NCBI RefSeq assembly: GCF_032380655.1
Contig: NZ_JAWDIY010000011.1
Coordinates: 1 to 64,000 of the forward strand
DNA: 64,000 bases
Direction: 5' to 3'
Origin: Diplocloster hominis
GTDB taxonomy: Bacteria; Bacillota; Clostridia; Lachnospirales; Lachnospiraceae
Shown: piece after piece, positions 57,296 to 64,000 of the stretch
How the letters are laid out: each line of letters begins with the position of its first letter
Numbering within the stretch: position 1 is the stretch's first letter
Notes under the pieces: generated by a model
The model's database searches: none
What the model was told of the DNA's origin: nothing
What the model saw: the letters and a program-made list of their open reading frames with translations, nothing else
Position numbers and translations under genes: made by a program

Positions 57296-60200
57296 ATGGA
57301 ATTATTCCATTATCCCGAAAGGTGTAATGTCCGTACTTTTTATATAGAGGCAATAGAAATTCCTATTGTTTATAATAAATATGGGGATCACGATCCCAAC
57401 GGATTATTATATGTGTTACAAAAAGATGCCGGGCGTATTCGCAGCAGAGCCCTGGAAAATTTTCACCAGGCTGTTCCCCAGCCTTACGAGGAGGTCAGGC
57501 CTTTGGTTCTGCGAGCCAACCTGGGGGATGAGATCCGGGTGCACTTCCGCCATTCCCTGGACAGGGAATTGTCAATTCATGTGCAGGGACTTTCCTACGA
57601 TGTGCAGTCCTCGGATGGCTCGTTTGTGGGGATGAACGCGGACAGTACCACGGAAAACGAAATCAATTACTGCTGGTATGCCCAAAAAGAAGGGGTTTAT
57701 CTGTTCAGTGATATGGGGGATACCAGGAGCAGTGAGGAGGGCACAAACATTCACGGACTGTTTGGCGCCATTATCGTGGAAGCCCCTGAATCTGTATGGC
57801 TGGATCCTATGACCGGACAGCCGATAGAAAGCGGACTATTCGCAGACATCTATCATCCGTCCCTCCCGGCATTCCGGGAATACGCAGTATTTTTTCACGA
57901 CGAACTGGAGATGAAAAATAAAGATGGGCTGCAGCCCGTAGATATGCACACAGGACTCCCTTCCGCCACAACCGGAATCAGCTACCGTTCGGAACCCATG
58001 CGGAACCGCATGCCTCTAAGCGATGACCACGCGGACACGGGAGAGGATATTTCCATGAGTTCCTGGGTGTACGGCGATCCTGCGCCTCCTATCCTCAGAT
58101 CCTACGTGGGTGATCCGTCCAAAATCCGTCTGGTCCATGGCGGAGTGAAGGAAACACATGTATTTCATCTTCATAACCACCAGTGGAGACTGGAGGGGGA
58201 TAATCCCAGTTCAACGATAATAGACTCCATTTCCATCAGTCCCCAGGAGTGTTATACCCTGGATATTCTGCATGGGGCCGGAAGCCTGAATGGAATGATT
58301 GGGGACGCTATCTTCCACTGCCATCTGTATCCGCATTTCCATGAAGGAATGTGGACCCTCTGGAGAATATACGACCGCCTTCAGGACGGGAATCAAAAGC
58401 TGCCGGACGGAACGGCCATTCCCCCTCTGCTGCCGCTAAAAGACAGGGTGGCTCCGCCTGAAGTTGACCCGGATCATCCCGGTTATCCGAATTTTATCAA
58501 CGGCCAGTATGGTCAAAGACCATTACAGCCTCCGCTTGGTGTGCTGAATCCAGACGGAAGCAATAAAATATTTCCGACCCCTCTGGAAATGAAAAACTTT
58601 GTGGTAGATTATAAAAGCGGTGCCCTCTATACAGACACCTGTCCCTGCCATACCGATGGTAAATGCGGCTCCGGAGAGGAAAATATCAAGGTGTTTGAAC
58701 TGGCTGTCATCCAGGCCAAAATCACGTACAACGATTATGGATGGCACGACCCCCAGGGCCGGTTTTTTGTACTGAAAGAAGAGCTGGAGCTGCACGGCGG
58801 ACTGGACGCCTATATTCGGAAAGTGGAAAACCAGGAAATCCGGGTAGAGCCTCTGGTCATCCGGGCCAACGACGGGGACTGCATCGAAATCAGGCTGACT
58901 AACTTGCTGCCGGAATATCTGGAGGCCAGCCCATTTCAGTTAAAAACCCTGACTGATATCGTGGGTTACCATATCCATCTGGTAAAATTTGATACCATTG
59001 TATCAGACGGAGCTGCAAACGGCTGGAATAATATCGCGGGTGCCCGCAGATATGAGACGCTGATTGAACGTTTCTTCGCAAACGCAGAGCTGCGCGCTGT
59101 GTTCTTCCATGATCATCTGTACGCTAACAGCCACCAGCAGCATGGTGTCTTCGGCTCCCTTATCGTGGAGGAAGCAGGCGCGACTTTCCATGATATCCGC
59201 ACAGGGGAAGAATTAAAGTTCGGGACACAGGCCGTAATCCGCAGAAGGGATGGTTCCTCCTTCCGTGAATTCGCCCTGTTTGTGCACGACTTTGCCCTTT
59301 TGTTCGACAAAGACGGAAATCCCCTGAATCCGCCTGCGGTCCCCGGCTCCCACGATGATCCCGGGGTTATGGGAATCAATTACCGTTCCGAGCCCATGAG
59401 AGAGCGGCTGAAAAGCCACGGAGATCCCGCCTATATCTTCAGCTCATATGTTCATGGAGATCCTGCCACTCCGCTTCTGCAGACCTATCCTGGTGACGAG
59501 ATGATCATCCGGCTGCTGGACGGGGCCCATGAAGAACAGCACTCATTAAATATAACCGGGCTGGCCTGGCAAAAAGAAATTCAGGATTTCCATTCCCCCC
59601 TTGCCGCCTCCCAGGCGATCGGTATCTCTGAGGCATTTAATTTAAGAATCCAGAGAACCTACGGAGCCGGCGATTATCTGTACTATTTTGGAGGAATCGA
59701 CGATGCCTGGCTGGGATTATGGGGAATCATCCGGGCCTATGATAAAGTAAGGGATGATCTGCTTCCCCTTTGCAAGGGAAAGGCGCAGATCCTGCCCCTG
59801 CTCCCTTGTCCCGGCAAGGACGCAGTGATACGAAAATACGAAATAGCCGCCATCCAGACAGATCTGTTATACAACCGGTACGGGGATCATGACCCGGACG
59901 GTCTGATATTTGTTCCAGTAGAAGAACTTCCCTCTATCTATTCGGGAAAATCAAAGCCAAAGCCGCTGATCCTTCGGGCAAATGCGGGAGACTGGGTGGA
60001 GGTTACACTCCACAATCTGTTCTCTCCGGATAAGCCGATACCCTATTACGACTATCCCAGAGTTCCTGTAGACATGAAACACCAGCCGTCCGACAGAGTT
60101 TCCTTAAACCCGCAGTTCCTTAAATACAATCCCATAACAGATTCCGGCATCAATGTGGGCTATAACAACAGGGAACAGACCGTAGGCCCGGGCGAGAGCA

Positions 60201-60973
60201 TAAAATACCTCTGGCACGCAGACCTGGAATACGGTGCCTGTATCCTCCAGTCTTTCGGAGATATGCGTAATCACAGATACCACGGCTTGTTCGGAGCTGT
60301 CATCGTGGAGCCGCCGGCCTCCAGATGGTACCGCAGCTTCTCCATGGCAAAAGGAACTTATGATGAACAGGCGGTAATCACAGCGCCTGGAGTGGAAACC
60401 TTCCGTGAATTTGTATTATTTATACAGAACGGAATCCGATTGTTGGATAACCAGGGCCAATTAATCCAGACGGCGGCGGAAGATCCCCAAGAGCCTGTGG
60501 ATGCGGAAGACACCGGAGAAAAAGGATATAATTACCGTTCCGAGAGATTCTTCAACCGTCTAAAAAAAGACGGACGCATTTCCAGGGTATTCAGCAGCAA
60601 GGTGCATGGCGACCCCGCCACCCCGATCTTCAAGTCCTACACCGGGGACCGCATCGTCTTCCGCACCATGATGCCCGCGGATAAACCCAGAAACGTAGGG
60701 CTCGCCGTCCACGGCCACTTATGGAAGGAGCAGCCCAAAGACCCATTCTCCAGAATCATCCCCCTGCAGGGAGGTATCAGTATCGGTAACAAATTTGACA
60801 TGGAACTTTCCGAAGGCGCCGCGTGCCCAGGAGACTATCTCTACCGTTCAGGCAGCCTGAAATGGGATATCGAATCCGGCATGTGGGGCATCCTCAGAGT
60901 TCTCAGACAATCCCTGGGATGCAAATGCAAAAATGCCTGCAAAAAATTCTGCGGCTGCTTCAAGAAAAATTAG
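57296..60973 (+). CDS. Giant multicopper oxidase, permuted copper motifs
   Basis: 1225-residue protein of three homologous double-cupredoxin units starting near residues 10, 466 and 847, each opening with an Asn-x-Tyr-Gly-x-His-Asp-Pro motif. Only one full copper set is visible. HVFHLHNH (H288, H291, H293) and HCHLYPHFHEGM (H341, C342, H343, H347, M352) lie in unit 1; HIH (559-561) and HDH (605-607) lie in unit 2. Unit 3 has lost its ligands. In ordinary oxidases the HxH pairs come first, so the order is swapped. No signal peptide is seen. A Cys-rich insert (about 444-460) and a Cys/Lys tail (CKCKNACKKFCGCF) occur. TTAGGAGG precedes the ATG. The size recalls the Bacillus spore manganese oxidase MnxG. 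The substrate is unproven. Confidence 0.9.
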   Translation: MELFHYPERCNVRTFYIEAIEIPIVYNKYGDHDPNGLLYVLQKDAGRIRSRALENFHQAVPQPYEEVRPLVLRANLGDEIRVHFRHSLDRELSIHVQGLSYDVQSSDGSFVGMNADSTTENEINYCWYAQKEGVYLFSDMGDTRSSEEGTNIHGLFGAIIVEAPESVWLDPMTGQPIESGLFADIYHPSLPAFREYAVFFHDELEMKNKDGLQPVDMHTGLPSATTGISYRSEPMRNRMPLSDDHADTGEDISMSSWVYGDPAPPILRSYVGDPSKIRLVHGGVKETHVFHLHNHQWRLEGDNPSSTIIDSISISPQECYTLDILHGAGSLNGMIGDAIFHCHLYPHFHEGMWTLWRIYDRLQDGNQKLPDGTAIPPLLPLKDRVAPPEVDPDHPGYPNFINGQYGQRPLQPPLGVLNPDGSNKIFPTPLEMKNFVVDYKSGALYTDTCPCHTDGKCGSGEENIKVFELAVIQAKITYNDYGWHDPQGRFFVLKEELELHGGLDAYIRKVENQEIRVEPLVIRANDGDCIEIRLTNLLPEYLEASPFQLKTLTDIVGYHIHLVKFDTIVSDGAANGWNNIAGARRYETLIERFFANAELRAVFFHDHLYANSHQQHGVFGSLIVEEAGATFHDIRTGEELKFGTQAVIRRRDGSSFREFALFVHDFALLFDKDGNPLNPPAVPGSHDDPGVMGINYRSEPMRERLKSHGDPAYIFSSYVHGDPATPLLQTYPGDEMIIRLLDGAHEEQHSLNITGLAWQKEIQDFHSPLAASQAIGISEAFNLRIQRTYGAGDYLYYFGGIDDAWLGLWGIIRAYDKVRDDLLPLCKGKAQILPLLPCPGKDAVIRKYEIAAIQTDLLYNRYGDHDPDGLIFVPVEELPSIYSGKSKPKPLILRANAGDWVEVTLHNLFSPDKPIPYYDYPRVPVDMKHQPSDRVSLNPQFLKYNPITDSGINVGYNNREQTVGPGESIKYLWHADLEYGACILQSFGDMRNHRYHGLFGAVIVEPPASRWYRSFSMAKGTYDEQAVITAPGVETFREFVLFIQNGIRLLDNQGQLIQTAAEDPQEPVDAEDTGEKGYNYRSERFFNRLKKDGRISRVFSSKVHGDPATPIFKSYTGDRIVFRTMMPADKPRNVGLAVHGHLWKEQPKDPFSRIIPLQGGISIGNKFDMELSEGAACPGDYLYRSGSLKWDIESGMWGILRVLRQSLGCKCKNACKKFCGCFKKN

Positions 60974-61000
60974 AAAACGCGTCTAAAACTGCTGTAAAGC

Positions 61001-61317
61001 AGGAGCGGGCCGGTGCGAGGGCGGGCTTCGGGGGCGGCGGAATTCTTTTGTGTCTCCCCGGGCGGGCATAGGGCGGCTGTGCAGCAGCTTAGTGAAATCC
61101 AAAAACCGGATTCAGGATGCCCGGCGGACTTCACGTCCGACGGGCAAGGGCCCCTGAACCGGAAACACATCATGTGTTTCTGGTGAATGGACCCGGTTCC
61201 TGAATCCGGTTTTTGGATTTCACTTAGCTGCTGCCAGCGCAAGCCCTCCGCCCGCCCGGGGAGACACAAAAGGATTCCGCCGCCCCCGAAGCCCGCCCTC
61301 GCACCGGCCCGCTCCGG
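61001..61317. repeat. Giant inverted repeat with internal hairpins
   Basis: Arms of about 117 bp (61001-61117 and 61199-61317) pair nearly throughout: GAGCGGGCCGGTGCGAGGGC at the base, AAATCCAAAAACCGGATTCA at the top. The 81-nt apex holds two smaller hairpins, CCGGCGGAC/GTCCGACGG and GAAACACAT/ATGTGTTTC, so the RNA would be a multi-arm structure. It fills the gap between the convergent oxidase and nadE genes. No protein frame is supported. Confidence 0.9.
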
Positions 61318-61335
61318 CCCTTAATCACAGAACCT

Positions 61336-63249
61336 TCATCCCAGCTCCTCGATCTGCTTAAGCCACAAAGCCGCGCTGGCATCACTGGGCATTCTCCAGT
61401 CGCCTCTGGGCGACAGCGCAACACTTCCCACTTTAGGTCCGTCCGGTATGCAGGAGCGTTTGAACTGCTGGGAGAAAAATCTTCGGTAAAAAGTTTTCAG
61501 CCATTTCAGAATCGTAACGTTGTCGTAGACACCGGCAAACGCCTTTTGGGCTACACGGTAGATCTTCTCCGGCTCATAGCCGAATCGGAGCATATAATAG
61601 AGGTAGAAATCATGGAGTTCGTAGGGGCCCACCAGGTCTTCCGTCTTTTGGGAGATTTTACCGTTCTTCGGCGGAAGCAGCTCCGGGCTCACCGGCGTGT
61701 CCAGTATATCGTACAGGATCGCCGAGAGCGTATCATTGTCACAGGTTTCGGCATAATATCTGACCAGATGGCGGACCAGGGTCTTAGGGACAGAGGCATT
61801 GACCCCATACATGGACATGTGGTCCCCGTTATAGGTGGCCCACCCAAGGGCCAGTTCGGACATGTCCCCGGTTCCGATCACCAGGCCTCCCGTCTGGTTG
61901 GCAATATCCATCAGGATCTGGGTCCGCTCCCTGGCCTGGGCATTTTCATAGGTCACATCGTGCTGATCCTGATCCTGGCCGATATCCCGGAAATGGATAT
62001 TGACCGCTTCCCGGATATCGATCTCCCGGAATGTGGCACCCAGGCACCGGATCAACTCACAGGCATTCGTGTAGGTCCGGTCCGTGGTCCCAAAACAGGG
62101 CATGGTTACCGCCGTTATGCCTTCCCGGGGCAGCTTGCAGCTGTCGAAAGCCCGGGCGGTCACCAGAAGGGCCAGCGTGGAGTCCAGACCCCCGGAGATT
62201 CCCACAACCGCGCTTTTACAGTTGGTGTGGATCAGCCTCTTTTTCAGCCCTCCCGCCTGGATGGACAGGATATCCTGGCAGCGTTTGTCCCTGTCCTGCT
62301 TATTGGCAGGCACAAACGGATTCGCGTCAAACATCCGGACCAGCGGAGTTTCCTCCATCTTCAGGTGGAATTTTACACGGACATAGGTCAGATTTTCTTC
62401 CTGCTGGAAGGTGCCCAGCCGCCGCCGTTCACTCATCAGCCGGTGGACATCTAGGTCCGCCCAGATGGTCTGATTGGAGAAGCGGGGAGACTCCGCCAGC
62501 ACGATCCCATTTTCCGCGATCAGGTTATGGCCGCTGTATACCACATCCGTAGTGGATTCCCCGTCACCGGCGCTGCTATAGACGTATCCGCACAGCAGCC
62601 TGGCGGACTGGCCCCTGGCCAGATCCTGCCGGTAGGTGTCCTTGCCCACCACCTCGTCGCTGGCTGACAGGTTCACGATCAGAGTGGCTCCGGCCAGCGC
62701 GTGTTCCGTACTGGGGGGGGACGCCACCCAGACATCCTCACAGATCTCCGCCGCTACGGACAGCCCGCTCATCTCCTCACATTCGAATAAAATCCGGCTG
62801 CCGAAGGGAACCTGATCCTGCTTACATTCCACGAATTCCGGGTCTTTCGGGCCTTCGGTGAAATGTCTGGCTTCATAGAATTCAGAATAATTCGGTATAT
62901 TTCTTTTTGGTATGATACCAAGAATCTTTCCTCTGTGCAGTACAGCCGCCGCATTATACAGTCTGTTCCTGAACTGGAAAGGAAGCCCGGTAAACACCAG
63001 CGCGTCCAGGGATACCGTCTCCTCCGCCATACGGTACAGCTGCCGCATGGATTCCTCCAGCAGCAGTTCCTGCAAAAACAGATCTTCACAGCTGTAACCG
63101 CTGATGGCAAGCTCCGGAAACACGATGATCTTCGCGCCCTTTTGTGCCGCCTGTTTCATTTCCTTTATCATAACATCGGTATTGTAGACCGGGTCCGCCA
63201 CCTTCATATCCGGCGTGACCGCGGCGATCTTTATAAATCCATGCTTCAT
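61336..63249 (-). CDS. nadE: Glutamine-dependent NAD+ synthase
   Basis: 637-residue two-domain enzyme making NAD from deamido-NAD, ATP and glutamine. The N-terminal nitrilase-fold glutaminase has its triad Glu in FPELAISGYS, Lys in IPKRNIPNYSEF and Cys in AAEICEDVWV. The C-terminal synthetase has the PP-loop GISGGLDSTLAL and GTGDMSELALGW. The start at 63249 has GGAGGCGCAGC ahead; the frame from 63270 lacks a site. Full length for the long clostridial type. Confidence 0.96.
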   Translation of the reverse strand: MKHGFIKIAAVTPDMKVADPVYNTDVMIKEMKQAAQKGAKIIVFPELAISGYSCEDLFLQELLLEESMRQLYRMAEETVSLDALVFTGLPFQFRNRLYNAAAVLHRGKILGIIPKRNIPNYSEFYEARHFTEGPKDPEFVECKQDQVPFGSRILFECEEMSGLSVAAEICEDVWVASPPSTEHALAGATLIVNLSASDEVVGKDTYRQDLARGQSARLLCGYVYSSAGDGESTTDVVYSGHNLIAENGIVLAESPRFSNQTIWADLDVHRLMSERRRLGTFQQEENLTYVRVKFHLKMEETPLVRMFDANPFVPANKQDRDKRCQDILSIQAGGLKKRLIHTNCKSAVVGISGGLDSTLALLVTARAFDSCKLPREGITAVTMPCFGTTDRTYTNACELIRCLGATFREIDIREAVNIHFRDIGQDQDQHDVTYENAQARERTQILMDIANQTGGLVIGTGDMSELALGWATYNGDHMSMYGVNASVPKTLVRHLVRYYAETCDNDTLSAILYDILDTPVSPELLPPKNGKISQKTEDLVGPYELHDFYLYYMLRFGYEPEKIYRVAQKAFAGVYDNVTILKWLKTFYRRFFSQQFKRSCIPDGPKVGSVALSPRGDWRMPSDASAALWLKQIEELG

Positions 63250-63312
63250 GCTGCGCCTCCTGCATTTCAACTGAAATTCTGCCTGTATCTGCTGTATCGG
63301 TCAGTCAATATT

Positions 63313-64000
63313 TTACTTTACCGCCTGGTTTTTCAGCTCCTTTAATTCCTCCACCGTGAACTGGTAATGTTTTTCACAGAACTGGCAGTTCACCTCGATC
63401 TCTTTTCCATCGTCGATCATTTCCTGCAGATCCTTCTTTCCCACGCTGATCAGGGCTTTGGACACCCGGTCTTTTGTGCAGTTGCAGTAAAAGCTGGTGG
63501 GAATACGGTCCGTAGTCTCCATTCCCAGTTCGCCCAGCAGCTTTTCCAGGATCTTTTCCGGGGAATAGCCCATTTCCAGAAGGGACGTAACCGACTGCAC
63601 CTGACTTAGGTTCGATTCCAGCTCATCCACGACCCGCTCCTCGGCAAAGGGCATCAGCTGAAGGATAAATCCCCCGGCCTGTTTTACCGTATTATCCCTG
63701 GCCATCAGCACACCCAGTCCCACCGAGGAAGGCACCTGCTCCGATGTGGCAAAGTAATAGGTCAGATCCTCCGCGATCTCTCCGGTCTGCAGATCCACCT
63801 CTCCCACATACGGTTCCTTCAGTCCCATATCCTTGATGACACGCAGATATCCATGTCCCACAGCCCCCGCCACATCCAGCTTCCCCTGCTGGTTCGCATG
63901 CAAAAGCACGGAAGGCTCATTAACATAACCCTTGACCCGGGCCATGGCATCTGCGGTCACGGTAATTCCGCCAAGCGGTCCGTCCCCGCGTATCTGAAGT
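63313..64000 (-). CDS. hslO: Hsp33 redox chaperone (partial, 5' end outside window)
   Basis: The C-terminal 229 codons or so are visible; the gene runs off the right edge. GDGPLGGITVTADAMARVKGY and GYLRVIKDMG belong to the Hsp33 N-terminal domain. The C-terminal redox zinc switch is CNC and CQFC (SFYCNCTKDRV ... VNCQFCEKHY). It is a cytoplasmic holdase activated by oxidative unfolding. It lies just upstream of nadE on the same strand. Confidence 0.95.
   Translation of the reverse strand, partial: LQIRGDGPLGGITVTADAMARVKGYVNEPSVLLHANQQGKLDVAGAVGHGYLRVIKDMGLKEPYVGEVDLQTGEIAEDLTYYFATSEQVPSSVGLGVLMARDNTVKQAGGFILQLMPFAEERVVDELESNLSQVQSVTSLLEMGYSPEKILEKLLGELGMETTDRIPTSFYCNCTKDRVSKALISVGKKDLQEMIDDGKEIEVNCQFCEKHYQFTVEELKELKNQAVK

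Overview
The window comes from a low-to-mid GC, spore-former-type Firmicute, most likely a Lachnospiraceae (Clostridium cluster XIVa) relative. The evidence is the 5' end of a 16S rRNA gene at the left edge, AGGAGG-type ribosome binding sites, strong TTGACA-N17-TATAAT promoters, FetAB, ClpC, VanZ-family and DUF6142-type proteins, and cohesin/dockerin modules. Species cannot be named from the sequence alone. Most genes lie on the minus strand.

Layout. 1-850: start of an rrn operon with tandem promoters, reading out of the window. 850-9900: a PAS/GGDEF diguanylate cyclase, a PHP phosphoesterase, the FetAB metal exporter, RadA, a small conserved protein, and a gntR-clpC stress operon. 10000-13000: a sigma factor/membrane protein/ABC exporter operon. 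13100-18000: a VanZ protein, then a membrane-anchored cohesin protein beside a dockerin-bearing wall glucosaminidase. 18390-27990: an eight-gene catabolic operon with sugar ABC transporter, dehydrogenase, glycyl radical enzyme, activase, GH32/43-like hydrolase and LacI regulator. It starts at a mirror-symmetric LacI operator/promoter. 28130-30115: an ACT-domain protein and a frameshifted rhuM gene bracketed by two related SOS-box/hairpin repeats. 30200-34960: purKEMND. 35000-39000: a 21-bp palindrome array, an M29-type aminopeptidase, an HD phosphohydrolase, a DUF6142-like protein, VanZ and an unlisted 50-residue membrane protein. 39000-43970: pyrCFKDE. 44080-47300: a PfkB kinase, a C39-like secreted protease and a hexulose-phosphate synthase-like enzyme. 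47400-51830: two OPT peptide transporters and a PqqD-like protein. 51980-57000: a Ca2+-type P-ATPase, an FMN-binding-like membrane protein, thioredoxin and a CBS protein. 57296-60973: a 1225-residue multicopper oxidase. 61336-64000: NadE and Hsp33.

The most unusual features are these. (1) The glycyl radical enzyme operon has no recognisable substrate class, and its control region is two 22-bp identical inverted arms that give face-to-face promoters sharing one -10. (2) The giant multicopper oxidase has its copper motifs in permuted order, with the last-domain motifs before the first-domain motifs. (3) Long inverted repeats (29, 32, 55, about 117 and about 130 bp arms) sit at gene 3' ends. (4) A dispersed structured element has covarying stems; copies lie directly upstream of 16S rRNA and of the multicopper oxidase. 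(5) A non-cellulosomal cohesin-dockerin pair apparently tethers an autolysin.

All functions were assigned by reading motifs by eye. No database search was possible, and coordinates of non-coding elements are hand-counted.
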